Shown here: piece by piece, positions 17,805 through 25,412 of the stretch
How positions within the stretch are numbered: the first letter of the stretch is position 1
How the letters are laid out: each line of letters opens with the position of its first letter
Assembly: GCA_903929355.1 (NCBI GenBank)
Contig: CAIYUN010000025.1
Location: forward strand, 1-64,000
Origin: an uncultured Opitutaceae bacterium
GTDB lineage: Bacteria > Verrucomicrobiota > Verrucomicrobiia > Opitutales > Opitutaceae
Reading direction: 5' to 3'
Length of the DNA stretch: 64,000 nucleotides
The notes under the pieces: generated by a model
Database searches by the model: none
What the model was told of the DNA's origin: nothing
Seen by the model: only the letters and a program-made list of their open reading frames with translations
Position numbers and translations under genes: made by a program

Positions 17805-18020
17805 TCAGGCGGTCCGGGTGACGGTGTAGGTGCGCTGCGCGCGCGGGGTCGTGCTTCGGGGCTGGTGGCAGAAGATGCTCAGGCGGATGCCGAACTTGCG
17901 CCCCACGCTCTGGTGGCCGTTGGCGTTGTTGAAGCCGGTGAGCATCAGCTCGTCGCCGAGGGCCATCGCGCAGACGCGGGCCTTGACGGCGCCGTGACGG
18001 TTGATGATGACGCGGGCCAT
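17805..18020 (-). CDS. Small prophage early protein
   Basis: Seventy-one residues, basic, beginning MARVIINRHGAVKARVCAMA; mostly beta-strand pattern. No family recognised. The start follows the upstream stop as TAA-CC-ATG and its own stop precedes the ASCH gene as TGA-CC-ATG, so it is embedded in the translated operon. Confidence 0.65.
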   Translation of the reverse strand: MARVIINRHGAVKARVCAMALGDELMLTGFNNANGHQSVGRKFGIRLSIFCHQPRSTTPRAQRTYTVTRTA

Positions 18021-18022
18021 GG

Positions 18023-18232
18023 TTAGAGCGTGCCTGCTTTCAGGCTTTGATAGAGGGCGGCGCCGATGGGTGTGCCATAGCCCCAGTCACCAGGAGCACC
18101 GAATGCCTTGTGGATTTCTCGCCCTTCAACGACGCGGGCGAGCACCAGAATCAGCTCGGCCGCATCCGTGTTGGTTTCGTGCAGGGCCGCCGCCTTGTCG
18201 CGGAGCGCCTTGGAGAGTTCGGGATTGTTCAT
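18023..18232 (-). CDS. Small prophage early protein
   Basis: Sixty-nine residues, starting MNNPELSKALRDKAAALHET and continuing with a helical segment AAELILVLARVVEG. It has no recognised domain. Three bases separate it from the gene upstream, consistent with an operon member of unknown function. Confidence 0.6.
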   Translation of the reverse strand: MNNPELSKALRDKAAALHETNTDAAELILVLARVVEGREIHKAFGAPGDWGYGTPIGAALYQSLKAGTL

Positions 18233-18235
18233 GGG

Positions 18236-18424
18236 TCAGCGGCCCGGCGGGTTGATGGTGACGGTGCGGACCTCCTTGAGGCCCCAGCCGAGGCCGAGGC
18301 GCTTCATCAGCGCCATGCGGAAATTGCGCTCTTCGTCGGTCGGGTGCTCGATGCGGCAGCAGGATTCGAGCGTGCGGACGATCTGTGCGCGCTCGACGAG
18401 TTCTTCTTTAGTGGGTGTGGCCAT
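18236..18424 (-). CDS. Small prophage early protein
   Basis: Sixty-two residues with two cysteines (ESCCRIEHPTDEERNFRMAL) and a helical, charged composition. No family recognised. It sits in the string of short overlapping genes downstream of the MuB-like gene, a position where Mu-like phages keep small, rapidly changing accessory genes. Confidence 0.6.
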   Translation of the reverse strand: MATPTKEELVERAQIVRTLESCCRIEHPTDEERNFRMALMKRLGLGWGLKEVRTVTINPPGR

Positions 18425-18457
18425 GGTGGTTTGTTCCTTGCGGTGGTTGTTGTGCGG

Positions 18458-18712
18458 TCAGTGAGTGGCGGGAGAAGCCGGCGCGCTGGGCGCGCGGTTC
18501 ACGACGACGAAGGTCTCGGGGTCGGCGGCGGTGAGGTCGCGGAGGCCGGCGGCCTCGGCTGCGCGCTTGGCGCAGACGTAGTCAATCACGTCGTGGGCGG
18601 CGTCGGCGCAGGCGTCGGCCTTGGTGCGGTCGCCGGTCGCCAGCGCGGCCTTGGCGGCGGTCAGGTGCGCGAGGGCGGTGTCGAGCAGGATGGCGAGGTC
18701 GGTGTCTTTCAT
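18458..18712 (-). CDS. Small prophage early protein, helical
   Basis: Eighty-four residues, alanine-rich and helical (LAILLDTALAHLTAAKAALA). ATG at 18712 overlaps the upstream stop (ATGA), which decides the start against a proline-rich extension. No recognised family. Confidence 0.6.
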   Translation of the reverse strand: MKDTDLAILLDTALAHLTAAKAALATGDRTKADACADAAHDVIDYVCAKRAAEAAGLRDLTAADPETFVVVNRAPSAPASPATH

Positions 18713-18909
18713 GGGCGGCGGAGGGTTTTGCGGCGGACCGGCGGGCGGGGTTGGCCGAGGACTTTTTCGGCGAGGGCGAGGCCTTGGCAGAGATGCAGGC
18801 CGTCCGTCACGCTGATCTCGCAATATGGCTGCACCTTGACGGCGAAGGCGCGGAGCAGCCGCAGGGCGTGCAGCGCGTCGCTCAGGGTTTCGGATTCGGA
18901 GGCGCTCAT
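18709..18909 (-). CDS. Small prophage early protein
   Basis: Sixty-six residues with one long helix (LSDALHALRLLRAFAVKVQP) and a basic proline-rich tail. Four-base ATGA overlaps with both neighbours. No recognised family. Confidence 0.6.
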   Translation of the reverse strand: MSASESETLSDALHALRLLRAFAVKVQPYCEISVTDGLHLCQGLALAEKVLGQPRPPVRRKTLRRP

Positions 18910-19319
18910 GCGGTGATGAAGATCAGGAAGAACGCCCCGGCGAAAAACAGGATGGAGCAGATGACATCGCCGCCCGTGACCGGCGCCGGCGGCGTGGGCT
19001 GCCAGATCGGCGCGGGCGCGGCGGGCGCGAGCCCAGGGTTGTGCCGGGCGACCTCGGCGGGCGTGGTCGCGTGCCAGTGGGTGACTGCCGAACTGTCGGG
19101 ACCGGCTGCCAGGTCCACGCCAATGAGGACGGGAGCCGGCGCGAGCGCGGCCCGGAACTCGTCCACGTCCTCGGCAGCGACCACGCCGATCACGTCGATG
19201 CGGAAGTTGCCCGCGCGGCCGGTGCGCTGCGCGAGCAGCAGGCCGCCGGTGTGCCGGTGCGCGACGAGCAGCTCGCCGCCGTGCGTCAGCGGGATGAGGG
19301 TGGCGTGCGGGGTTTTCAT
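18906..19319 (-). CDS. Prophage early protein with C-terminal membrane segment
   Basis: A 137-residue protein. The N-terminal part (residues 1-85) is beta-rich (ATLIPLTHGGELLVAHRHTG). A proline/alanine linker follows, then a C-terminal hydrophobic segment VICSILFFAGAFFLIFITA that would anchor the protein in the inner membrane with its bulk in the cytoplasm. Overlaps both neighbours by 4 bases. Function unknown; tail-anchored early proteins can act in superinfection exclusion, but nothing here proves it. Confidence 0.6.
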   Translation of the reverse strand: MKTPHATLIPLTHGGELLVAHRHTGGLLLAQRTGRAGNFRIDVIGVVAAEDVDEFRAALAPAPVLIGVDLAAGPDSSAVTHWHATTPAEVARHNPGLAPAAPAPIWQPTPPAPVTGGDVICSILFFAGAFFLIFITA

Positions 19320-19666
19320 GCCGCCCTCCCTTGGTTGACCACCATCAGGGCGCGGCTGTCACGGTAGCGCGGCGCCCGGACGCGCGGGAGCACCTTGTAG
19401 TTGATCTGTTGGACCTCTACCCTGTAACCGCGACGGCACACGGCCTCGGCCATGAAGCCTTTGGCGAACCAGGAGCGCCGCCGGTCGTCGGGCACCCGGC
19501 CAAACCAGCGCTGAAAATAGTCGATGGTGAAGGCGCGGATGCCCACGTTGGAGCGAATCTCGAAGCCGGGCCACGTCAGAAACTGGCAGCCGGGTCCGAT
19601 GATTTCGACATGGTAGCGGTGGCGGCATCGACCGCGCGCCGCGTGGATGTTCGGGAACGCGCTCAC
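19316..19666 (-). CDS. Prophage early protein, unknown function
   Basis: A 116-residue basic protein with scattered aromatic residues (TIDYFQRWFGRVPDDRRRSW). Directly follows and overlaps the MuB-like gene (ATGA). No family recognised. The composition suggests nucleic-acid or protein binding rather than an enzyme. Confidence 0.6.
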   Translation of the reverse strand: MSAFPNIHAARGRCRHRYHVEIIGPGCQFLTWPGFEIRSNVGIRAFTIDYFQRWFGRVPDDRRRSWFAKGFMAEAVCRRGYRVEVQQINYKVLPRVRAPRYRDSRALMVVNQGRAA

Positions 19667-20862
19667 GACGCACCTCCTTCGCTCTCGATCTCGGGCAGGG
19701 GCGTGGCGACCTCCAGGTCAACCACCTCCATGATCGAGGCGGGGATCTCGTGCAGGCGGCGGGCGTTGGCCAGCATCCGGGCCTTCTCCAGTTTGTGGAC
19801 GAACACGCCGATGCCCCATTGCGTGGAGGCCCATTTTTTCAGGATCGGATAGGCCGCCGCGTCGTCGGCCACCCGGAACTCGCGGGCAAAGGCGAGCACG
19901 TCGCGCTTGGGGAGGCTCTGCTGGAGCTGGAGGATCTCGTCGGGGCCGCCGATGCGGCGCAGGAACTGCCGCCAGAACGGATCGTTGGAACCAATCGTTT
20001 TGTAGAACGTGGGGACGAAGGTGAAAATCCAGGTGCTCCCCGTCTCCTCCTGCAACTCGTGGATGTAGTTGAACACCTGCAGCTGGTCCGAGGCGATGCC
20101 GGGCCGGAGCAGCCGCTGGACGTTGTCCACGATGACACAGCGGGGCCGTTGCGGTGCGTCGGTCTCCGGGTCGATGACCGTCGTGCCCTTGAGGAAGCGT
20201 TCAATGGCGAGCTCCTTTTCGCCGATGCTGGAGGAGGCCGCCTCCAGGTATCGCGCGCCGAGCTTGTGCACCAGGCGCGCGCGCGTCGCGCGCGACGGCG
20301 CTTCGATCCGCACCGTCTCCAGGTGGTTGTTGAGCACCTCGTAGTGGCCGGTGCATTGGGTCTTCTGGCTGCCCGTCTCGCCCATGATCGCGCCCATCCG
20401 CGTGCTGCTGGAGGCCGAGCGCCGGCTGTTGATGTAGTCGTTGACCAAGCCCCAGTTCTTCGTCTCGACAAACGGGATCGTGCCGGCCTCGTTCATCCGC
20501 CGGGCGTGGGCGCGCAGCGCGGCCACATAGCGCTTGAACGCGCTCACGTCGCCCCCGCCGGAGAAATACTTCCCCCGCGACACCTGATACCAGTATTGGT
20601 CGCTGGGCTCCTTGCCGTTGCGGTCCTTGAGCCCGATGGCACGGGCGATCCGGTAGAGCATGGCGTGTTCGCCGTTGCAGCGGGTGCGGACGAAGAACGC
20701 GAGCCAGATGGCATCCTCGCGGGCCTCCTCGGGATAGTGGGCAAACATCTGTTCGATGTCGGCCGCGCCGCCCCGGAGATGCTTGCGCTCGGCGAGATAC
20801 GTCGAGGGCGGCGGGGCGATTTCGATCTTGTCAGCAGACGGTTTATCAGTGGTGGTGCTCAT
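19663..20862 (-). CDS. MuB-like transposition ATPase
   Basis: A 399-residue AAA+ family protein encoded directly after the MuA-like transposase, the position of MuB. Walker A is GETGSQKT (161-168) and Walker B is RCVIVDN (241-247). The N-terminal 150 residues include a helical region resembling the MuB DNA-interaction domain. In Mu, MuB binds target DNA, selects the insertion site and stimulates MuA. ATG at 20862 is 59 bases after the transposase stop. This 59-base gap is the largest between core early genes, so a separate ribosome-binding site is likely. Confidence 0.85.
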   Translation of the reverse strand: MSTTTDKPSADKIEIAPPPSTYLAERKHLRGGAADIEQMFAHYPEEAREDAIWLAFFVRTRCNGEHAMLYRIARAIGLKDRNGKEPSDQYWYQVSRGKYFSGGGDVSAFKRYVAALRAHARRMNEAGTIPFVETKNWGLVNDYINSRRSASSSTRMGAIMGETGSQKTQCTGHYEVLNNHLETVRIEAPSRATRARLVHKLGARYLEAASSSIGEKELAIERFLKGTTVIDPETDAPQRPRCVIVDNVQRLLRPGIASDQLQVFNYIHELQEETGSTWIFTFVPTFYKTIGSNDPFWRQFLRRIGGPDEILQLQQSLPKRDVLAFAREFRVADDAAAYPILKKWASTQWGIGVFVHKLEKARMLANARRLHEIPASIMEVVDLEVATPLPEIESEGGAS

Positions 20863-20921
20863 TGTTGTTGTGTCAGTGGCCGGCGGTGGGTTGCAGCCCG
20901 CGCCGGCCTTTTTGTTGGGTG

Positions 20922-22994
20922 TTAACGGTCGCTTAAGGAGTCGTAGAGGCCGGCGGGAGCCGGTTCCTGGTGCGTGGTGCTGAGTGCTTCGTTCTCCGCG
21001 CGCGCGATCTCGGCGTCCACGGCGGCGCGGCGGGTCTGCCGGGCGCGCGCCTCGGGCTTGGTCGGCTCCGGCAGCCGCTTTTCCGCGTGCTGCTGGAACA
21101 TGGTGTCGTTGACCTCGTGCGCGTCGCGGTCGCGCTGCCAGAGCGGGCGGGCGGCGGCCAGCACGGGCGCGAGCAGCTCCTGGTGAGCCTTCTGCCGCCG
21201 GCCGCAGGCGCGGCCGAAGCCCTCCGCATCGGCCTTGCTCGGCACCGCGACGCGCTCACACGCGCCGAGGTAGCGGCCCCGCGCGTCGCACGCGTGCAGC
21301 CGCTGCGGATCAATCGCGCTCACGAAGATGGCGTATTTCTCGCCGGCGGGCAGGCGCTCGCGGCGGCCCTCGGCGTCGATGCACACGCCGCTGTAGTGGT
21401 GCTCGTCCGGGCCGGTGGCCTCGTCCTCGAAGTGGAAATCGCCGTCCTTGCCCACGCGCTTCTCCTGGGCGTGCTCCAGGCCGATCAGCGCCGGCAGGGC
21501 GTGCGCCGGGAGCGGCGTGAGGGTGGGTTTGTAGCCGTGCCACACCTCGGCGGGCGAGAGCCGGCGCGCGCCGACCAGGCGCGGGTTGGAGGCGAGCCGG
21601 CGCTCGATGATGGCCCGCTCGTCGGGCGCGAGCAGCCCGAGGCTCGTCTGCGGCTCCAGCTCCTGGCCCTCGTGCATCCGCCAGAGCGGGACGATGAAGC
21701 CGCACGATTCCCAGCCCTCCAGGTCGTGGTCGGTGCGGTGGTTCATCCGCTCCTGGATGGCGTCGGCCAGGCCGATGCCGTGCCAGAGCGGCGGCGCCGG
21801 CAGCCGGAGCAGCTCGCGCTGCGCAGGCGGCAGCATGAGCATCGCCTTCTGGAGCTGCGTGAGGTGGTGCTCGCGGCCGTAGGTTTCCTCGGGCCGGTCG
21901 AGCCGCGAGTTGGAGCCGGTCTGCATGGGCAGCAGCAGGCGGTCGCTGGTCTCGATGTGGACGAGGTGCCCGAGCGATTCCAGCGCGGCCTTGAAGCGGG
22001 GGTTGCCGCCGCTCTGGCCGCCATAGAGGCCGGGCGCGAGCTGGCCCTTGGAGGTCGCACCGCGCTGCACGACGAGCTTGCCGCCGGACAGGTTGAACAG
22101 CTTGTCCTCGATGTCCTGCCGCACGGTCGCGGTGCCGCGCTCCATCTGGAGGATGCAGCCCTCCGGGTTGTAGCCGTGGCCGCAGAGCAGGTGCGCCAGG
22201 AGGAAGAGCAGCTCGCGCTCGCGCAGCTTTTCCATCTGCTCCGTCTTGGCGTTGAGGGCGGCGGCCTTGTAGCCGCGCGCGACCTGGTGACCGCTCAGCA
22301 GCTCGATGCAGTGGAACTGCCACAGCTCGCGCGCCCCCATCTGGCCCGGCGCCGTGATCATGAAGTCGTGCTTCATGTCGTCGAACACATACCGGCTGCC
22401 AAACGGCAGGCCCGCGCGGGTCGTGAGCACGCCGGGCAGGTGCTTGTGCGCCGCCTTGAGGCCGATGCCGCCGACGATGTCGGCCAGCGGCTTGGGCGCG
22501 TATTTCTTGCGCGACAGGTTGGAGTAGGACAGGCCGCGCGGCAGATCGGGCGACCACGGCTCGCCCTCGAAGCCGGGGATCGGCGCCCGCCGGGCCCACA
22601 TGCGGGCCAGCTCGCGGTGCGCGGCCTTGTGCCGGTTCTTGCCGCCGAAGCGGTGGCACAGCTGGTGCCAGAAGGCCACAAACTCCTCGGGCAGCACGCG
22701 GGCGGCATCGTCGGCCGGCACGCGCGCGCGGTTCACCAGGGCGAGCCATTTGCGGCCCGAGGCGAGCCAGCGGTCATAGTAGCACTTGCGGAGCGTGCCC
22801 TCGCTGTAGGTTTTGCCGGCGAGGGTGCGCGCGGCCTCGGCGCGCAGCGCGGCGGCCTTGCTGGCGGCGCGGTCGATCCGCAGCATGGCCATCATGCGGG
22901 CGGTGAGGTGGGGTTTCTCGGCGTCGTCAATCCGCCCGTAGGACGGATCGGCGTGCATCGCCATCACGGGGTCGAGCTGGGCGAGGGTGGTCAT
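20922..22994 (-). CDS. MuA-like phage transposase
   Basis: A 690-residue protein with the size and placement of MuA, the integrase/replicative transposase. An N-terminal helical DNA-binding region (1-180) precedes an RNase-H-like catalytic core: FDDMKHDF (204-210) supplies the first acidic residue, then the strand-helix pattern ELWQFHCIELLSGHQVARG. In the second site MERGTA (E285) stands where D-N-G is usual; NPRFKAALESLG (331-342) covers the third site, with E339 a candidate. A Mu-type segment near 350-370 (LLPMQTGSNSRLDRPEE) and a basic C-terminal tail follow. ATG 22994 overlaps the upstream stop. Activity is inferred from synteny with the MuB-like gene and the end repeats. Confidence 0.85.
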   Translation of the reverse strand: MTTLAQLDPVMAMHADPSYGRIDDAEKPHLTARMMAMLRIDRAASKAAALRAEAARTLAGKTYSEGTLRKCYYDRWLASGRKWLALVNRARVPADDAARVLPEEFVAFWHQLCHRFGGKNRHKAAHRELARMWARRAPIPGFEGEPWSPDLPRGLSYSNLSRKKYAPKPLADIVGGIGLKAAHKHLPGVLTTRAGLPFGSRYVFDDMKHDFMITAPGQMGARELWQFHCIELLSGHQVARGYKAAALNAKTEQMEKLRERELLFLLAHLLCGHGYNPEGCILQMERGTATVRQDIEDKLFNLSGGKLVVQRGATSKGQLAPGLYGGQSGGNPRFKAALESLGHLVHIETSDRLLLPMQTGSNSRLDRPEETYGREHHLTQLQKAMLMLPPAQRELLRLPAPPLWHGIGLADAIQERMNHRTDHDLEGWESCGFIVPLWRMHEGQELEPQTSLGLLAPDERAIIERRLASNPRLVGARRLSPAEVWHGYKPTLTPLPAHALPALIGLEHAQEKRVGKDGDFHFEDEATGPDEHHYSGVCIDAEGRRERLPAGEKYAIFVSAIDPQRLHACDARGRYLGACERVAVPSKADAEGFGRACGRRQKAHQELLAPVLAAARPLWQRDRDAHEVNDTMFQQHAEKRLPEPTKPEARARQTRRAAVDAEIARAENEALSTTHQEPAPAGLYDSLSDR

Positions 22995-23653
22995 GGGGTG
23001 GCTTTGAAGGTGTCCTTGACGGCGTGGGCGGCATCGACCAGCAGGCCGTGGAGCTGCTGACGCTCGGCGAGATCGCAGACGTTCCACGGGCGGTCGGTGA
23101 GGTATTCGGCGAGCAGGGCGCCGAGCTGCTTGACCTGCTCGCGCTGGCCGGCGACGAGCACCTCGGCGTTGGTGGCCTCGGTCGGCTCCTTGTCACCCTT
23201 CCGGGTGTTGCCGCCCTTGGCGCCGCTGCCCTGGGGCTTCTTGGCGATGCCCATGATCTCGTAAAGTTCGGAGACAGTCTTGCCGTCGGCGGCCTTGGAG
23301 ACGGCCTTGGTGAGGGTCTGCTGCTGTTTGACCGTCAGGGCGGAAGGAGCGGAATCCAAAAGTTCAAAAACGGCTCCGGTGTCGTTTTTGAGCAGCTTGC
23401 CCTTGAGGCCATCGGCGAGCGCCATGTAGCGTTGTCCGGTGCGTAGGGAGAAACCGCGCGAGGCGAGATTGGCCTCGAACCACGGCTCCCAGTTGCCGTG
23501 GCCCAGCTCTTTTTTGATGGCCTTCATCTCCAAGCCGCACTTGGCGGCGGCGACCGCCATCTGGGCGGCGGCGGACATGACGGTCTGGTGGTAGCGGAGC
23601 AACGCGTCGATGCGTGTCTCCTGGATCAGGGCGATGGCAGAATTTTTACTCAT
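22991..23653 (-). CDS. DUF3102-like prophage protein
   Basis: A 220-residue protein whose residues 30-82 (AAAKCGLEMKAIKKELGHGN, then WEPWFEANL... RTGQRYMALAD) match the DUF3102 pattern found in phage and plasmid proteins, a helical region that probably binds DNA. A low-complexity lysine/glycine linker and a helical C-terminal domain follow. Directly precedes and overlaps the transposase gene (ATGA). A role in transposition or replication control is an inference from place only. Confidence 0.7.
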   Translation of the reverse strand: MSKNSAIALIQETRIDALLRYHQTVMSAAAQMAVAAAKCGLEMKAIKKELGHGNWEPWFEANLASRGFSLRTGQRYMALADGLKGKLLKNDTGAVFELLDSAPSALTVKQQQTLTKAVSKAADGKTVSELYEIMGIAKKPQGSGAKGGNTRKGDKEPTEATNAEVLVAGQREQVKQLGALLAEYLTDRPWNVCDLAERQQLHGLLVDAAHAVKDTFKATP

Positions 23654-23663
23654 AGGGGTGCGG

Positions 23664-23867
23664 TCAGGAATTGAGGAGGCGTTGCATGGCGTCGTCGTCT
23701 CCGGCGACGTAGGCGGCCTTTAAGGCCGCCTTAAAACCGGCTGGAGGCATCTCCAGTTTGCCAAGGCACTTGAGCGCGGGGATCTTGGCGACCATGTCGG
23801 CGAAGAACTCCTCGAAGGCGGGGTTCTCCTGCTGGATCAGCGGCGCGAGGTGGTCGTAGTTCTTCAT
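23664..23867 (-). CDS. Small prophage early protein
   Basis: Sixty-seven residues beginning MKNYDHLAPLIQQENPAFEE, fully helical in pattern. ATG at 23867 overlaps the stop of the zinc-finger-like gene upstream. No family recognised. Confidence 0.65.
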   Translation of the reverse strand: MKNYDHLAPLIQQENPAFEEFFADMVAKIPALKCLGKLEMPPAGFKAALKAAYVAGDDDAMQRLLNS

Positions 23868-24109
23868 GGCGCGAGAGTTTTCCCGCCCGCGCTTGCGCAG
23901 GGGAGTGTTGCGGCCGCAGGTGCGGCCATGGCCGGCATCGCGGCGGGCGGGAAGGTGGTGAGCCCGGCCAACACGTCGCCGATGGCGGTGGTGGCCTGGG
24001 CGGGAGTCGTGATGCGGGGACCGCGTTGGCACTCGTGGGCACGCAAGCCCTGGAGGTCGAAGCACGGCAGGCCACAGCGGCGGCAGGAAAAGGGACGCGT
24101 GCGGCTCAT
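23864..24109 (-). CDS. Small zinc-finger-like prophage protein
   Basis: Eighty-one residues. The N-terminus FSCRRCGLPCFDLQGLRAHE followed by C has the spacing C-x2-C-x12-H-x-C of a small treble or C2H2-like zinc-binding finger. The rest is alanine/proline-rich. Such short finger proteins are frequent in the early regions of transposable phages and are likely regulators. Overlaps both neighbours by 4 bases. Confidence 0.65.
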   Translation of the reverse strand: MSRTRPFSCRRCGLPCFDLQGLRAHECQRGPRITTPAQATTAIGDVLAGLTTFPPAAMPAMAAPAAATLPCASAGGKTLAP

Positions 24110-24432
24110 GCGGCGGCTCCTTCTTTCAGCACCTTGCCGATCTCGGCATGGATCTCGCGCAGGGTGCTGCGGGGCAGCGTGGCGAGGAGCGAGCCCCGGC
24201 CGCCGTCGCTCAGGCGGCGGATGATGAAGGCCCGGTAGCTCTCAATCGTGATGCGCCAGCTCGACTTGGCGGCGTGCTTGGATTTGCCGTCGAGCACCTC
24301 CAGCTCGTGCTCCTCGATCCAAACGCAGACGTGCTTGACCGAGTAGCCCAGCCGCTCGGCGACCTCGCGCACCATCACCGTGGAGCGGCTGGGGAAGTCC
24401 AGCGAGGCTAGGAAATGGAGCTGCTCGCTCAT
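24106..24432 (-). CDS. Helix-turn-helix prophage early protein
   Basis: A 108-residue protein with MVREVAERLGYSVKHVCVWI (residues 20-39), a MerR/excisionase-like helix-turn-helix, followed by a wing-like segment SSWRITIESYRAFIIRRL. Probably DNA-binding. The gene begins 504 bases after the preceding leftward gene, with a rightward-coding island between them. Confidence 0.65.
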   Translation of the reverse strand: MSEQLHFLASLDFPSRSTVMVREVAERLGYSVKHVCVWIEEHELEVLDGKSKHAAKSSWRITIESYRAFIIRRLSDGGRGSLLATLPRSTLREIHAEIGKVLKEGAAA

Positions 24433-24439
24433 GCGGAAG

Positions 24440-24512
24440 GGGAACCGTGCTCGGTTCTTGGCGAGCCCTCCGAAGCCTTGGCGAAGGAAGGTGCTTGGTT
24501 CTTGGTGTCAGC
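24440..24512. repeat. ACCAAG heptad repeats, reverse orientation
   Basis: GTGCTCGGTTCTTGGCGAG and GGTGCTTGGTTCTTGG are reverse complements of the ACCAAG(C/A) units seen between late genes. Read along the leftward early transcript they have the same sense (CCAAGAACCAAGCACC) as in the late operon. Confidence 0.7.
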
Positions 24513-24530
24513 CGTGCTCGGCTGGGCGGC

Positions 24531-24629
24531 ATGACAACCTTGCGCATCTTCGTGGTTTGGGTGTTCCTCGCCGTCTTTGTCGCGGCCTTTGTTCTGGCGG
24601 CGCTCGGCGCCACCAAGCACATCAGCTGA
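24531..24629 (+). CDS. Single-span membrane peptide on the opposite strand of the early operon
   Basis: Thirty-two residues starting MTTLRIFVVWVFLAVFVAAF and ending in TKHIS: one hydrophobic helix with no domain. It points rightward inside an otherwise leftward operon, beside ACCAAG repeats. Coding is supported only by its hydrophobic profile and proper stop. It may be a small phage membrane peptide carried as a moron. Confidence 0.35.
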   Translation: MTTLRIFVVWVFLAVFVAAFVLAALGATKHIS

Positions 24630-24661
24630 CTGACGGCGCTCTTGCCGGTTTCTTTACCGTC

Positions 24662-24922
24662 TTGGTCAGCCAATGCCTCACCGCGCTGGTCGCGGTTTTC
24701 CGCACCCCCAACTTCTTTCGGGAGGATCCCCAAAGCATAGCGCAGGTTCAACGCGCCTACCTTCACGCGATGCACCAACTCCAGGCGCAACACCTGGCAG
24801 CGATGGACGACCTTAAGGCGCAGCACCAACAAGCCTGCAACGATCTCTGCACACAGGTCGTGCGCTTGAAGCGGGAGGCATTGGGCAAGGCCCAGCAAGA
24901 TCAGCTTCCCCCGTCCCTCTGA
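24662..24922 (+). CDS. Possible helical protein on the opposite strand of the early operon
   Basis: From a TTG at 24662, 86 residues follow with one short hydrophobic stretch and then a convincing amphipathic coiled coil (AMHQLQAQHLAAMDDLKAQH). The opposite strand is open over the same bases with a start at 24940 that overlaps the neighbouring stop, but its product is rich in unlikely Arg/Leu/Val runs. I favour the rightward reading on composition; the start is unsure. Confidence 0.35.
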   Translation: MVSQCLTALVAVFRTPNFFREDPQSIAQVQRAYLHAMHQLQAQHLAAMDDLKAQHQQACNDLCTQVVRLKREALGKAQQDQLPPSL

Positions 24923-24936
24923 ATTACGTCGCGTGC

Positions 24937-25149
24937 TCATCCCTCGGCCCTCCGTTGAAAATCCAGGACGAGCTGGCGGTGCCGCGCCTCGATCTGCTCC
25001 AGCTCGTCGGCCATCGCGTCGAGTTCCTTGGCTTGTTTGGCGGTGGGCATGACCGCAGCCAGGGCGCGCTTGATCTCGATGCGCCGCTTGATCGGCTCGC
25101 CGTCAAGTTTGGCGAGCACGAACTCGGTGATGGTGGCGAGCGGCTTCAT
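24937..25149 (-). CDS. Small helical prophage early protein
   Basis: Seventy residues, beginning MKPLATITEFVLAKLDGEPI, then a coiled-coil segment (AKQAKELDAMADELEQIEAR). No recognised family. Overlaps the Ner-like gene by 4 bases, so it is the second gene of the leftward operon. Confidence 0.65.
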   Translation of the reverse strand: MKPLATITEFVLAKLDGEPIKRRIEIKRALAAVMPTAKQAKELDAMADELEQIEARHRQLVLDFQRRAEG

Positions 25150-25328
25150 AGAGCGTGAATCTTGCGGATGACCGCCTGGGAGACTTTGCCCGCCCGTTCG
25201 CCGCGAACCGCCGCCTTGACGGTGCGCTCGTTGAACCCGTGCGCGGCGCTGAACGCCCGATAGGTCAGGCCTTTCAACGTCAGTGCGGCGCGGAGACGGC
25301 GGCTTTTTGCTGTTGACGGGGATACCAT
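25146..25328 (-). CDS. Ner/Cro-like helix-turn-helix regulator
   Basis: Sixty residues, basic, with the helix-turn-helix YRAFSAAHGFNERTVKAAVR. In size, fold pattern and position (first gene of the early transposition operon, divergent from the repressor) it matches Mu Ner, which shuts down early and repressor transcription. ATG at 25328. The promoter must lie within the next 80 bases, where three ATTTTGAACT repeats are found. Confidence 0.75.
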   Translation of the reverse strand: MVSPSTAKSRRLRAALTLKGLTYRAFSAAHGFNERTVKAAVRGERAGKVSQAVIRKIHAL

Positions 25329-25360
25329 AAATTGTCCTTGTGTCTAAAAAGACACGGCAG

Positions 25361-25412
25361 ATTTTGAACTACCGCAAGCATTATTTTGAACTTTCTCGAA
25401 CTATTTTGAACT
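25361..25412. promoter_or_regulatory. Three ATTTTGAACT direct repeats, probable repressor/Ner operators
   Basis: ATTTTGAACT occurs at 25361-25370, 25383-25392 and 25403-25412, spaced 22 and 20 bases start to start, about two helical turns, so all lie on the same face. They fall exactly between the Ner-like start (25328) and the repressor's helix-turn-helix coding region. AT content is well above the surroundings. Likely operators for one or both regulators. Confidence 0.6.

Noticed and set aside
20970-23060. 696-codon plus-strand frame opposite the MuA-like gene
   Set aside because: Low-complexity Arg/Ala/Gly composition and no motifs; the minus strand is in operon with overlapping neighbours.
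24434-24940. Minus-strand frame starting at 24,940 as the third early gene
   Set aside because: Its start overlap with the preceding stop is attractive, but the product has no sensible fold and runs through repeat DNA; the opposite strand has a convincing coiled coil. Kept as an alternative only.
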